64,000 bases of DNA from Pseudomonadota bacterium (GCA_021805865.1 JAJZDX010000001.1:151588-215587); one strand, 5' to 3'. Positions 34,458-43,117 are shown, counted from the stretch's first letter. The notes: a model not told the origin generated them from the sequence alone. A program made the numbers and translations.

Positions 34458-34715
34458 CTAGCGGCCCGTCGGTGGCGAGCCGCCTTCCAGCGCCTGAAGC
34501 CGCGCCTCGAGCTCGGCCAGACGCTCACGTGTGCGCTGCAGCACCCGCGCCTGGGTGTCGAATTCATCCCGCGTCACCAGATCGAGCTTGCTCAGGCTGG
34601 CGCGCAACACCGCCCGGAAGTTGTCCTCCAGGTCCTTCTGCATGGTGCGCAGAGCGGGAGGGACGCTGTCGGCAAGCCGGCGGGCGATCGCATCGATACC
34701 AAAGATATCCATCAT
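34458..34715 (-). CDS. ubiK: Ubiquinone biosynthesis accessory factor UbiK
   Basis: 85 aa small helical BMFP protein. MMDIFGIDAIARRLADSVP and DNFRAVLRASLSKLDLVTRD lead to a C-terminal coiled coil (RERLAELEARLQALEGG). It is a partner of UbiJ in the aerobic ubiquinone complex. The longer frame to 34775 is not family-like. GAGG lies six bases before the chosen ATG. It is 29 bp upstream of comM on the same strand. Confidence 0.9.
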   Translation of the reverse strand: MMDIFGIDAIARRLADSVPPALRTMQKDLEDNFRAVLRASLSKLDLVTRDEFDTQARVLQRTRERLAELEARLQALEGGSPPTGR

Positions 34716-34765
34716 CGCTGACCTCGAAATACGTGCCCCGCTTTGGGGCGAAGAGATGGGCGGGC

Positions 34766-34782
34766 AGCACCACATCGGTGCG
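34766..34782. promoter_or_regulatory. NtrC-binding site upstream of amtB
   Basis: GCACCACATCGGTGC at 34767-34781 is a near-perfect match to the NtrC dyad (TGCACCA-N3-TGGTGCA), with one mismatch per half and one in each flank. It lies about 55 bp upstream of the sigma-54 promoter and just past the divergent ubiK start. One site is clear, and I did not find a second strong one. Confidence 0.7.
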
Positions 34783-34834
34783 AGACCTGGCGCAAATTCG
34801 ACGCAAGCCGCGGAAACTGCATTGAAAATTCCGA

Positions 34835-34850
34835 TGGCATGGATTCTGCA
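34835..34850 (+). promoter_or_regulatory. Sigma-54 promoter of amtB
   Basis: TGGCATG-GATT-CTGCA matches the -24/-12 consensus TGGCACG-N4-TTGCA at every position except two (T for C in the -24 block, C for T in the -12 block), with the invariant GG and GC 10 bp apart. With the NtrC site at 34766 it fits nitrogen-starvation control of the ammonium transporter. The transcript leader is about 100 nt. Confidence 0.78.
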
Positions 34851-34960
34851 CCACGGCCCGCGTCATCAGCTTACGCGCCTCGCAGCGGGTCGGGCAGTCC
34901 CCATTTGCAGCCCGATCGCCTCGAAACGCACGCCGCACGAGAACCGCCTCGGGAGAGAAC

Positions 34961-36340
34961 ATGCGCATTGCTCCAAAACACGTCAAATTCCTCTTCATGA
35001 CGGGAGCCGCCGCCCTCGCGGCGCTCGGTCCCACGATGGCCTGCGCCGCCACGCCCGTGCCGAACAAGGGCGACATGGCCTGGATGATGACCTCCACCGC
35101 CCTGGTGCTGCTGATGTCGGTGCCGGCGCTCGGCCTGTTCTACGGCGGCCTCGTGCGCACCAAGAACATGCTCTCGGTGCTGATGCAAGTGTTCGTCGGC
35201 TTCTCGCTGATCACGGTCCTGTGGTGCATCTACGGCTATTCCCTGGCCTTCACCGCGGGCAACGCCTTCATCGGGGGCCTGAGCCGCCTGTTCCTCGCCG
35301 GCACGTTCAACCCGGCAACCGGCGCGTTCTCCACGATCGGCACGTTCGACAAGGGTGTCGTGCTCAATGAGCTGGTGTACGTGGGCTTCCAGGCCACCTT
35401 CGCCGCCATCACCTGCTGCCTGATTCTGGGCGCGCTGGTCGAGCGGGTGAAGTTCTCGGGCATCCTGCTGTTCCTGGCGTTCTGGTTCACCTTCTGCTAC
35501 TGCCCGGTGGCGCACATGGTGTGGTACTGGCCGGGCCTCGATACCACACCGGGCGCGCATCCCGTGGGCGGGTTCCTGTGGAAGCTGGGCGCGCTCGACT
35601 TCGCCGGCGGCACCGTGGTGCATATCAATGCCGGCGTCGCGGGCCTGGTGGGGGCGATCATCCTCGGCAAGCGCATCGGCCTCGGCAGGGAGCCGATGCC
35701 CCCGCACAGCCTCACCATGACCATGATCGGCGCCTCGCTCCTGTGGTTCGGCTGGTTCGGGTTCAATGCCGGCTCCGCCCTCGAGGCCAACGGCTCAGCG
35801 GCGCTCGCGTTCCTGAACACCTATCTCGCCACCGCCTGCGCGGTGCTCGCCTGGATGGGCACGGAATGGATCATCAAGGGCAAGCCCTCGATGCTGGGCG
35901 CGGCCTCGGGCTCGGTGGCCGGCCTCGTGGCCATCACGCCGGCCGCCGGCAACGTCGGCATACCGGGCGCGTTCCTGATCGGGCTCGGCGTCGGCCCGCT
36001 TTGCTTCTGGGGTGTCACGGGACTGAAGAAAATGATCCGCACCGATGACGCGCTGGACGTGTTTGGGGTACACGCCCTGGGGGGCATCTTCGGCGCACTT
36101 GCCACCGGCATCTTCAACGACCCAGCGCTCGGCGGACCGGGCGGGAGCGCCTACCCCGGCATCTGGCACCAACTGCTCGTCCAGGCCGAGGCCGTGGGTG
36201 TAGTCATCGTGTGGACCGCAGTGGTCTCGGCCATCGGTTTCTACCTCATCAAGCTGACCATCGGCTTGCGCGTGAGCGAAGACGAGGAGCGGGAGGGCCT
36301 GGACATTACCGTCCACGGCGAGCGCGCTTACGATCTGTAG
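34961..36340 (+). CDS. amtB: Ammonium transporter AmtB
   Basis: 459 aa. A cleavable N-terminal signal (MTGAAALAALGPTMACAA) precedes 11 membrane helices. The twin pore His residues are visible in GGTVVHINAGVAG and DVFGVHALGG, with the Phe/Trp gate region in FYGGLVRTKNMLSV. The C-terminal tail (GLRVSEDEEREGLDITVHGE) is the PII/GlnK contact. No glnK gene adjoins it, unlike the common glnK-amtB pair, so any GlnK must lie elsewhere. A ribosome site GGGAGA precedes ATG 34961. It is under NtrC/sigma-54 control as judged from upstream sites. Confidence 0.96.
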   Translation: MRIAPKHVKFLFMTGAAALAALGPTMACAATPVPNKGDMAWMMTSTALVLLMSVPALGLFYGGLVRTKNMLSVLMQVFVGFSLITVLWCIYGYSLAFTAGNAFIGGLSRLFLAGTFNPATGAFSTIGTFDKGVVLNELVYVGFQATFAAITCCLILGALVERVKFSGILLFLAFWFTFCYCPVAHMVWYWPGLDTTPGAHPVGGFLWKLGALDFAGGTVVHINAGVAGLVGAIILGKRIGLGREPMPPHSLTMTMIGASLLWFGWFGFNAGSALEANGSAALAFLNTYLATACAVLAWMGTEWIIKGKPSMLGAASGSVAGLVAITPAAGNVGIPGAFLIGLGVGPLCFWGVTGLKKMIRTDDALDVFGVHALGGIFGALATGIFNDPALGGPGGSAYPGIWHQLLVQAEAVGVVIVWTAVVSAIGFYLIKLTIGLRVSEDEEREGLDITVHGERAYDL

Positions 36341-36381
36341 GCTTATGTAAGCTCAAGATCCAGTACCGGCTCCCAACCGAA

Positions 36382-36420
36382 CCCCCGGGTCCGCCGCCTG
36401 CGACCCGGGGGCTTTCTTTT
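36382..36420 (+). terminator. Rho-independent terminator after amtB
   Basis: CCCCCGGGTC (36382-36391) pairs perfectly with GACCCGGGGG (36402-36411), loop of ten bases, then CTTTCTTTTTTT. A strong terminator for amtB. Confidence 0.93.
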
Positions 36421-36509
36421 TTTGGGACCCCGGTCCACCCGCCGCCCACGGGTCAGGGCTTTAGAATGGCGGCTCGACCAGGCGGGCACCGCCATGCCGG
36501 GAGACGTAC

Positions 36510-36971
36510 ATGTCACGCACCTCATTCTTGATCCTGCTATCGGGATTCATCCTGGCCGGCACGCTCGGCCTGGCCCGCGCCGATGTCTACCGCTGGGTCG
36601 GCAAAGACGGCGTGGTGCACTACAGCGACCAGTGGGTGCCGGGCGCGAAGCTGGTCATGAGGACATCGGGATCGCTGCGCGCGGGCAGCTCCGCCGCTGC
36701 GCTGCGGGGCATCGCGGGCGAGAGCAAGGCGGCCGACCATCAGATCCGGCAGGCGGCCGATGAGCGCACGGTGCAAGCCAAAGAGGCCAAACTGCAGGCC
36801 GAGCGGTGCAAGAGCGCGAAGGCGACCTACCAGCGGCTGATCTATGCCCGCCGCCTGTTCACGACCGGCAAGCACGGGCAGCGCCATTACCTCTCCGGCG
36901 CGCAGGCGGATGCCGCCCGGGCCAAGGCGCTCGCGACCATGAACCGGCTCTGCGCAGCCCATTCGGGCTAG
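36510..36971 (+). CDS. DUF4124-domain periplasmic protein
   Basis: 153 aa. A signal peptide (ILLSGFILAGTLGLARAD) precedes DVYRWVGKDGVVHYSDQW, the DUF4124 signature, followed by a charged coil (RQAADERTVQAKEAKLQAER). The family is widespread and periplasmic in gammaproteobacteria, with no clear function. Bounded upstream by the amtB terminator. Confidence 0.85.
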   Translation: MSRTSFLILLSGFILAGTLGLARADVYRWVGKDGVVHYSDQWVPGAKLVMRTSGSLRAGSSAAALRGIAGESKAADHQIRQAADERTVQAKEAKLQAERCKSAKATYQRLIYARRLFTTGKHGQRHYLSGAQADAARAKALATMNRLCAAHSG

Positions 36972-37055
36972 CTCAAGCGGCGCCGTCCGGAGGCAGGAAA
37001 TCCGCACGACAGTCTCTCGAGCCCCGGCCGGGGCCGGTTTCAGATCGCCCTCTGA

Positions 37056-37069
37056 GCCACTATAGTGGC
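37056..37069. promoter_or_regulatory. 14-bp perfect palindrome overlapping a -10-like element
   Basis: GCCACTATAGTGGC is a perfect palindrome 43 bp before ATG 37112. It contains TATAGT, a possible -10 hexamer. An operator overlapping the promoter of the downstream dehydrogenase is the simplest reading. The regulator is unknown. Confidence 0.4.
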
Positions 37070-37111
37070 GACGCGGCCGGCCGGCCGCTTCCCTCGAGGA
37101 GGGGGCGAACC

Positions 37112-37996
37112 ATGCGGGTAGGATTCGTCGGATTGGGCGCGATGGGTCTGCCCATGGCCCGCAACCTGCACCGGGCGGGACTTCTGGCTGCAGTCTGGAG
37201 CCGCACCGGCGAGAAGGCCCGGACACTGGCCACCGAGCTTGCCATCCGGGCGCCGGCCACGCTGGCGGAGCTCGCCGCCGACGTCGATGCCGTCGTGAGC
37301 TGCGTATCCGCCGATGCGGATGTGCTCGAGGTCGCCGGCGCCCTCGCGCCCGCGCTGGCCCCGGGTGCGTTGATGATCGACTGCTCGACCATAGCGGCCG
37401 ACACCGCGCGACGCGTCGCAGAGCTGCTGCATCGCAGCGGGGCGGACTTCCTCGATTGCCCCGTGAGCGGCGGAGTCGAAGGGGCGCGCGAGGGAACGCT
37501 CGCCATCATGGCGGGCGGTGCGCCGGAGGTGTTCGAGCGGGCCCGGCCCGTGCTTGCGGCCATGGGGCGCACCATCACCCTGTTCGGTCCCGTGGGCAGC
37601 GGTCAGGCGGCCAAGGCCACCAACCAGATCATGTGCGCCGGCATCATCGAGGCGGTCTCGGAAGCGATGGCGTTCGCGCGCGCGCAGGGCCTGCCGCTCG
37701 ATAAGCTCATCGACACCCTGGGCAAGGGCGCGGGCTCGAGCTGGTATTTCGTACACCGCGCACCCAACATGGTGCGCGGCAGCTACCCGGCCGGCTTTCG
37801 CGTGCGCCTGCACGCCAAGGACCTTGCGATCTGCCGCGACATGGCGGCGCGCCTCGGTGTGGCGCTGCCGGTGGTCGAGCGCATGCTGGCCGAGTACGAT
37901 GAGCTCATCGCCCGCGGTCACGGCGATGAGGACATCTCGGCGACTTTCCGTCTGAAGACGGAGCTGTTCGCGCCCGCCCGGGACAACCCCGCCTGA
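37112..37996 (+). CDS. 3-hydroxyisobutyrate dehydrogenase-like NAD(P) oxidoreductase
   Basis: 294 aa beta-hydroxyacid dehydrogenase. The Rossmann start is VGFVGLGAMGLPMARNLHRAG. Substrate-binding DCPVSGGVEGAREGTLAIM and catalytic-Lys segment GSGQAAKATNQIM follow, then LHAKDLAICRDMA. The group includes 3-hydroxyisobutyrate dehydrogenase, tartronate-semialdehyde reductase and GhrA-like enzymes, and the specificity is not settled. A valine-pathway role (with mmsA at 52052) is possible but the genes are far apart. GAGGAGGGGG precedes ATG 37112. Confidence 0.85.
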   Translation: MRVGFVGLGAMGLPMARNLHRAGLLAAVWSRTGEKARTLATELAIRAPATLAELAADVDAVVSCVSADADVLEVAGALAPALAPGALMIDCSTIAADTARRVAELLHRSGADFLDCPVSGGVEGAREGTLAIMAGGAPEVFERARPVLAAMGRTITLFGPVGSGQAAKATNQIMCAGIIEAVSEAMAFARAQGLPLDKLIDTLGKGAGSSWYFVHRAPNMVRGSYPAGFRVRLHAKDLAICRDMAARLGVALPVVERMLAEYDELIARGHGDEDISATFRLKTELFAPARDNPA

Positions 37997-37997
37997 A

Positions 37998-38633
37998 TCA
38001 GACTGCGTCCGGTTGCGCAGCGGGTGCCGCCCGCGCGAACTCGGGCAGCGCCTCCAGGTGCTCGCTGATCGCCCGCAGGGTCGGATAGGGCTGGAGGTCG
38101 CAGTCGAAGCGGCGGGCGTTGAACATCTGTGGCACCAGGCAGACATCCGCCAGGGTCACTTCGCCACCGAACAGGTGCCGGCCGCTACCGTGGCGCTGCG
38201 CCTCCTTCTCCAGGGCCGCGAAGCCCTCCGCGATCCAATGACGATACCAGCCGTTGACGGCGCCCTCGTCCTGCCCGAGGACCGAGCGCAGATAATTCAG
38301 CACCCGCAGGTTGTTGAGCGGGTGCAGATCACAGGCGATGGAGAGTGCGAGCGAGCGGACACGGGCTCGGTCTGCCGGTGCGCGCGGCAGGAGCGGCGGC
38401 TGCGGATGGGTCTCATCCAGATACTCCAGGATGGCGAGCGACTGGCCGAAGACCGTCCCGCCGTCCTCGAGCGCCGGCACCAGTCCCTGGGGGTTCATCG
38501 CCAGATACTGCAGACGGCGCTGCGTCCCGGAGCGCAGGTCGACGGGAACCGGCTCGCAGGCGATACCTTTGAGATTGAGCGCGATGCGCACGCGGTAGGC
38601 CGCGGAACTGCGAAAATAGGTGTAGAGCTTCAT
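37998..38633 (-). CDS. maiA: Maleylacetoacetate isomerase (zeta-class GST)
   Basis: 211 aa. MKLYTYFRSSAAYRVRIALN carries the zeta-class SSxxYRVR catalytic motif, followed by NPQGLVPALEDGG (cis-Pro), GQSLAILEYLDETHPQPPL, CDLHPLNNLRVLNYL and DVCLVPQMFNARRF. This is the glutathione-dependent isomerase of tyrosine/homogentisate degradation. Homogentisate dioxygenase and fumarylacetoacetase genes are not in the window. It overlaps nothing and converges with the dehydrogenase, with one base between stops. GAGGGAA precedes ATG 38633. Confidence 0.9.
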   Translation of the reverse strand: MKLYTYFRSSAAYRVRIALNLKGIACEPVPVDLRSGTQRRLQYLAMNPQGLVPALEDGGTVFGQSLAILEYLDETHPQPPLLPRAPADRARVRSLALSIACDLHPLNNLRVLNYLRSVLGQDEGAVNGWYRHWIAEGFAALEKEAQRHGSGRHLFGGEVTLADVCLVPQMFNARRFDCDLQPYPTLRAISEHLEALPEFARAAPAAQPDAV

Positions 38634-38741
38634 GAAGATTCCCTCGCCACCGGACCCCGGCAGGCGCTCAAGGGTGCCATGGACGACGGCGCCTCGGAAA
38701 GGCCCGAGACGGCCTGGCTGCGCGGCAGCTAGAATCCCGCC

Positions 38742-39179
38742 GTGAGCATCTGGCAGCGCGAAGTCACACCCCAGTCCCTGGAGCGGATCGCAGGCGGCGG
38801 ATTCGCCCATCGCATCGGGATCCGGATCACGGAGATCGGCTCCGATCACCTGCGCGCGACCCTGCGGGTCACGCCCGATCTGCACCAGCCCTATGGCATC
38901 CTGCACGGAGGAGTCTCCGCTGCGCTTGCGGAGACCGTCGGCAGTCTCGCTGCGGGCCTGTGCGTAGATCCTGAGCGTTTCATGTGCCTCGGACAGGAAC
39001 TCAACGCCAATCACCTGCGCCCGGTGAGCGCGGGCGTCATCACGGCGACGGCTCGTCCCTTTCACATCGGCCATCGCAGCCAGGTCTGGGGCATCGAGAT
39101 CCGGGACGAGGAAGGCAGGCTGACCTGCGTATCCAGACTGACGATGGCCGTGGTGCCGCGCCGCGCCTCGGCACCCTGA
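38742..39179 (+). CDS. PaaI/YbdB-type hotdog thioesterase
   Basis: 145 aa single hotdog domain. HQPYGILHGGVSAALAETVG carries the HGG and catalytic Glu region, and LGQELNANHLRPVSAG is the second conserved strand. It hydrolyses small acyl-CoA thioesters; 1,4-dihydroxy-2-naphthoyl-CoA, phenylacetyl-CoA or enterobactin-type thioesters are candidates. GTG start at 38742. The stop is seven bases before lptM. Confidence 0.85.
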   Translation: MSIWQREVTPQSLERIAGGGFAHRIGIRITEIGSDHLRATLRVTPDLHQPYGILHGGVSAALAETVGSLAAGLCVDPERFMCLGQELNANHLRPVSAGVITATARPFHIGHRSQVWGIEIRDEEGRLTCVSRLTMAVVPRRASAP

Positions 39180-39186
39180 GGCCCCG

Positions 39187-39405
39187 ATGAGAGTGCGCAT
39201 GCTCATCGCCGGGCTGAGCGCCACGCTCGGCTGCGCGGCCTGCGGCTTCAAGGGGCCTCTCTATCTGCCCGGACGGAGCGCCACGGTGGTCACCCATCCG
39301 GCGCCGGCCGCCGAAGCTGCGCCCGATCGCCCGCAGGGTCCCGCCCAAGCCAAGCACAAGGACGGCCGAGCGAGCGCTGCGCAGGGGGGCGCCGGGCCGA
39401 ACTGA
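39187..39405 (+). CDS. lptM: LPS translocon assembly lipoprotein LptM (YifL)
   Basis: 72 aa lipoprotein. Lipobox LGCAAC at residues ~14-19 gives a lipidated Cys, and CGFKGPLYLPG after it is the LptM hallmark. The rest is a low-complexity Pro/Ala tail. LptM helps mature the LptD/E outer-membrane translocon. In many relatives it lies next to lysA/dapF, but here it is upstream of polA. Confidence 0.9.
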   Translation: MRVRMLIAGLSATLGCAACGFKGPLYLPGRSATVVTHPAPAAEAAPDRPQGPAQAKHKDGRASAAQGGAGPN

Positions 39406-39441
39406 GCGGCCCGCACGGGCGCTGTCCGTATACTTGCGCGC

Positions 39442-42243
39442 ATGGAACCGCCCACCTCTCCCGATCTCGTCCTCATCGACGCCTCCTCCTACCTCTACCG
39501 GGCCTTCAACGCCCTGCCGCCCCTCACCAGCTCGCGCGGCGAACCGACCGGCGCGCTGTTCGGCGTGCTGAACATGCTCTCCAAGTTCCTGAAGGAATGC
39601 CGGCCGCGTCATCTCGCCCTGGTATTCGACGCCCCGGGACGCACCTTCCGCGACGAGCTGTTCGCAGAATACAAGGCGCACCGGCCGCCGATGCCCGATG
39701 CTCTGCGGGCCCAGATCGAGCCGCTGCTCGCCGCGCTCACCGCCCAGGGGCTGCCGCTGCTTCGCATCGAGGGCGTGGAGGCGGATGATGTGATCGGCAC
39801 CCTGGCGCGCCGCACGGCGCGGGCCGGCGAGCGGGTGCTGATCTCGACGGGCGATAAGGATATGGCCCAGCTGGTCGATGACTCGATCACGCTCGTCAAC
39901 ACGATGAGCAACACGGTGCTCGACCGCGCCGGTGTCAAAGCGAAGTTCGACGTCTTTCCGGAGCAGATCGTCGATTACCTCGCCCTGGTGGGCGACAGCG
40001 CCGACAATATCCCGGGCATCGACAAGGTCGGCCCCAAGACCGCGGCGAAGCTGCTCGGCCAATACGGAACTCTGGACAATCTCATCGCACACGTCGGCGA
40101 GGTGGGCGGCAAGGTGGGCGAGAACCTGCGAGCGGGCCTGGCGACGCTCGATCTCTCACGCAAGCTCGCGACCATCGACACCGATGTCGACCTGCCCGTG
40201 AAGACGGATGAGCTGAATCCGTCCCCACCGGACCTCGAGCGGCTGCGTGAGTTGTATGTGAGGTACGAGCTGCGCTCGCTCCTGCGCCAGCTCGACGGGA
40301 GCGAGACGGACTCCATGGCGGGAGCTGCCGCCGGCGGCAGCTCCCGCAGGTCGGACTCCTTGTCCGGCCGCTCGCCGCTCGAGCGCGGCTCCACCGGCGA
40401 TTCGCCACCGGCGCCGGCCGAGTCGACCCGGCCGCCCCGTCATTACGACACGGTGCTCACACGCGCGGACCTCGATCGATGGCTGCGGAAGCTGAGCGGC
40501 GCCGAGCTGGTCGCGTTCGACACCGAGACCACCGGCCTCGATTACATGCGGGCCGAGATCGTCGGCGTATCGTTCTGCGTCGCGCCGGGCGAGGCGGCCT
40601 ACGTGCCGCTGGCGCACGCGTATGCGGGGGCGCCGGCGCAGCTCGACCGCGCCCAGGCCCTCGAGGCGCTACGGCCCATGCTGGAGGACCCGGCCAGACC
40701 GAAAATCGGCCACCACCTGAAATACGACGCGCACGTGCTCGCCAATCACGGCATCCGCCTGGAGGGCATGCGGTACGACACCATGCTCGAATCCTACGTG
40801 TGGGACAGCGTGGCGACACGACACAACATGGACTCGGCGGCAAGGCACTATCTTGGGGTACAGACCATCACCTACGAGCAGGTGGCCGGCAAGGGCGCAA
40901 AGCAGATCCCCTTCGCGCAGGTGCCGGTGGAGAAAGCCGGCGAGTACGCCGCGGAGGACGCCGATGTCACGTTGCAGCTGCATCGGATGCTGTGGCCGAA
41001 GATCACCGGCGTGCCCGTGCTCGAGCGGCTCTACGAGACCATCGAACAACCCTTGGTTCCGGTACTGCAGCGCATGGAGCGCCGCGGCGTGCTGGTCAAT
41101 GCCGGGCTGCTGCGCGCGCAGAGCACGGAGATCGCCGAAAAGCTCGTGGAGCTGGCCGAGCGGGCGCGCCGGGAGGCGGGGACGGACCTCAATGTCGACT
41201 CGCCGAAGCAGCTCCAGCAGGTGCTGTTCGAGAAGCTCGGCCTGCCGGTGCTGCGCAAGACGCCCAAGGGCCAGCCCTCTACCGCCGAGGACGTCCTGGA
41301 GGAGCTTGCCGCTTCCTACCCGCTGCCGCGTACGGTGCTCGAATACCGCGCACTCGCCAAGCTCAAATCCACCTACACCGAGAAGCTCCCCGAGCTGATC
41401 AACCCCGTCACGGGGCGTATTCACACTTCCTATCATCAGGCCGTCGCGCAGACCGGGCGGCTGTCCTCGACCGATCCGAACCTTCAGAACATTCCGATCC
41501 GCACACCGGAAGGCCGGCGCATCCGCCAAGCCTTCATCGCGCCGGCCGGCCATGTGCTGCTGGCGGCCGATTACTCGCAGATCGAGCTGCGCATCATGGC
41601 GCACCTCTCCGGCGATGAGGGGCTGCTCGGGGCCTTCGCCGAGGAGCGCGACGTCCACCGGGCCACGGCGGCCGAAGTGTTCGGGACACCGCTCGATGCG
41701 GTCACTGCCGATCAGCGACGGCTCGCCAAGACCATCAATTTCGGGTTGATCTACGGCATGTCCTCATTCGGCCTGGCGCGCCAGCTCGGCATCGATCGCG
41801 CCTCGGCGCAGCGCTACGTGGAGCGCTACTTCCAACGCTACCCAGGCGTCCGCCGCTTCATGGACGAGACCCGCGCGCAGGCCCGGGAGATCGGCTACGT
41901 CGAAACGGTGTTCGGGCGGCGACTGTATCTGCCCGACATCCGCTCCGGTAATCAACAGACCCGCCAGTACGCCGAGCGCAGCGCGATCAACGCTCCCATG
42001 CAAGGCACCGCCGCCGATATCATCAAGCGGGCCATGATCGCGGTGGACGCCTGGTGCATCGAGCAAGACGCGCCGGCTCGGCTGATCATGCAGGTACACG
42101 ATGAGCTGGTGCTCGAGGTGCGCGAGGATTCCGCCGGCACCGTGACCGAAGCGGTTCGTGGCCACATGACAGATGCTGCAGCGCTCAAGGTCCCGCTACG
42201 CGTCGAGATTGGCACGGGCGCGAACTGGGACGAGGCCCATTGA
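39442..42243 (+). CDS. polA: DNA polymerase I
   Basis: 933 aa. N-terminal 5'-3' exonuclease/flap domain (LIDASSYLYRAF, GVEADDVIGTLARR, GDKDMAQLVDD, NIPGIDKVGPKTAAKLL). The central 3'-5' exonuclease has an intact DxE motif (LVAFDTETTGLDYM). The polymerase domain carries ADYSQIELRIMAHLSGDE (motif A), the O-helix KTINFGLIYGMSSFGLA (motif B) and MQVHDELVLEV (motif C). The repair and Okazaki-fragment processing enzyme. A spacer of ~60 residues (about 292-350) is Ser/Arg-rich. It is followed by a structured intergenic region and engB. Confidence 0.97.
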   Translation: MEPPTSPDLVLIDASSYLYRAFNALPPLTSSRGEPTGALFGVLNMLSKFLKECRPRHLALVFDAPGRTFRDELFAEYKAHRPPMPDALRAQIEPLLAALTAQGLPLLRIEGVEADDVIGTLARRTARAGERVLISTGDKDMAQLVDDSITLVNTMSNTVLDRAGVKAKFDVFPEQIVDYLALVGDSADNIPGIDKVGPKTAAKLLGQYGTLDNLIAHVGEVGGKVGENLRAGLATLDLSRKLATIDTDVDLPVKTDELNPSPPDLERLRELYVRYELRSLLRQLDGSETDSMAGAAAGGSSRRSDSLSGRSPLERGSTGDSPPAPAESTRPPRHYDTVLTRADLDRWLRKLSGAELVAFDTETTGLDYMRAEIVGVSFCVAPGEAAYVPLAHAYAGAPAQLDRAQALEALRPMLEDPARPKIGHHLKYDAHVLANHGIRLEGMRYDTMLESYVWDSVATRHNMDSAARHYLGVQTITYEQVAGKGAKQIPFAQVPVEKAGEYAAEDADVTLQLHRMLWPKITGVPVLERLYETIEQPLVPVLQRMERRGVLVNAGLLRAQSTEIAEKLVELAERARREAGTDLNVDSPKQLQQVLFEKLGLPVLRKTPKGQPSTAEDVLEELAASYPLPRTVLEYRALAKLKSTYTEKLPELINPVTGRIHTSYHQAVAQTGRLSSTDPNLQNIPIRTPEGRRIRQAFIAPAGHVLLAADYSQIELRIMAHLSGDEGLLGAFAEERDVHRATAAEVFGTPLDAVTADQRRLAKTINFGLIYGMSSFGLARQLGIDRASAQRYVERYFQRYPGVRRFMDETRAQAREIGYVETVFGRRLYLPDIRSGNQQTRQYAERSAINAPMQGTAADIIKRAMIAVDAWCIEQDAPARLIMQVHDELVLEVREDSAGTVTEAVRGHMTDAAALKVPLRVEIGTGANWDEAH

Positions 42244-42403
42244 CGCTCATTAGCCTTGGAATTGCTTTGATTTGAATTACTTTCGAAAACAATTCGATAC
42301 ATTTGACTGGCGAAGGGGTGATGCAGGAGAGCATGCACCCGGATCCACCGGAAATCCGGCGCCGGCACCGGAACTTTCCGGAAGCCTGTCACTCCAATTT
42401 ACT

Positions 42404-42520
42404 GAGTGCCAAGGCACTCCCCGCTTCCCTCCCTGAGCGGGTCAAAACCCGGTTCACAACGAGACCTGTGCCGGGTTAGTCTGCCCCGGTGGCCCATAGG
42501 GCCATCGGGGTCTTTTATTT
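42404..42520 (+). ncRNA. Candidate small RNA between polA and engB
   Basis: Downstream of polA the intergenic DNA is unusually structured. A perfect 7-bp dyad GAGTGCC-AA-GGCACTC lies at 42404-42419, then CCCGCT...AGCGGG, then AACCCGG...CCGGGTT, and a 12-bp stem at 42484-42510 followed by TCTTTTATTT, a classic terminator. In enterobacteria Spot 42 RNA is encoded in exactly this polA-engB gap, and Pseudomonas carries a related RNA there. Synteny plus a dedicated terminator supports an RNA. The promoter is not clear. The terminator overlaps the last bases of engB (opposite strand). Confidence 0.45.
42484..42520 (+). terminator. Rho-independent terminator
   Basis: CCCCGGTGGCCC (42484-42495) and GGGCCATCGGGG (42499-42510) pair with one G-U, loop ATA, then TCTTTTATTT. 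It points along the plus strand and closes the polA/small-RNA region. Confidence 0.9.
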
Positions 42521-43117
42521 CCCGACGTCCCCGAGCCACACCGACAGCACTCGGTAGGCCTCCTCGACCCCGACACGGGTGTGTGCGGAGAACAACTGCA
42601 CGGACACCCCTTCGCCCACGGCTGCAGCAGCGGCGATGAGCGCCCGGCGCGCATCGTTGCGGCTCAACTTGTCCGTCTTCGACAGCAGCACATGCGCCCG
42701 CTGCGCCGGTCCGGCCCACTCGAGCAGCGCCACATCGCCTTCGGTGATGCCACGGCGCGCATCCACGATCACGAACAGCCCCTTCAGCGAGCTGCGCTGC
42801 CGCAACGCCTCGAGCAGCTGCGGCCAGGTACGCCGGTCGCTCTCCGGCGCGCTCGCATAGCCATAGCCGGGCAGATCGACCAGGCGCCGCCCCGCGGAGA
42901 GCTCGAAGAAGTTGATGAGCCGGGTGCGTCCGGGAGTTTTGCTCGCCCTCGCCAGCGCCTGCCGGTCCACGATGGCGTTGATGGCGCTCGACTTTCCGGC
43001 ATTCGATCGGCCCGCGAAGGCGACTTCGGCGCCCGAATCGGCGGGAAACTGCGCCGCCGCGGCGGCGCTCAGTAGGAACTGCGCTTGGGGGAATCGTGCC
43101 ACGGTCGTAGTGTACAA
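42515..43117 (-). CDS. engB: Ribosome biogenesis GTPase EngB (YsxC/YihA)
   Basis: 200 aa. G1 is FAGRSNAGKSS, G3 DLPGYGYA, G4 LLSKTDKLSR and G5 SVQLFSAHT. An essential 50S-assembly GTPase. Start MYTTTVARFPQAQFLLSAA is family-like. It is divergent from the cytochrome c4 gene, with 44 bp between starts. Confidence 0.95.
   Translation of the reverse strand: MYTTTVARFPQAQFLLSAAAAAQFPADSGAEVAFAGRSNAGKSSAINAIVDRQALARASKTPGRTRLINFFELSAGRRLVDLPGYGYASAPESDRRTWPQLLEALRQRSSLKGLFVIVDARRGITEGDVALLEWAGPAQRAHVLLSKTDKLSRNDARRALIAAAAAVGEGVSVQLFSAHTRVGVEEAYRVLSVWLGDVGK

Noticed and set aside
37998-38633. Homogentisate-degradation gene cluster
   Set aside because: Only maiA is present; hmgA and fahA are not adjacent.
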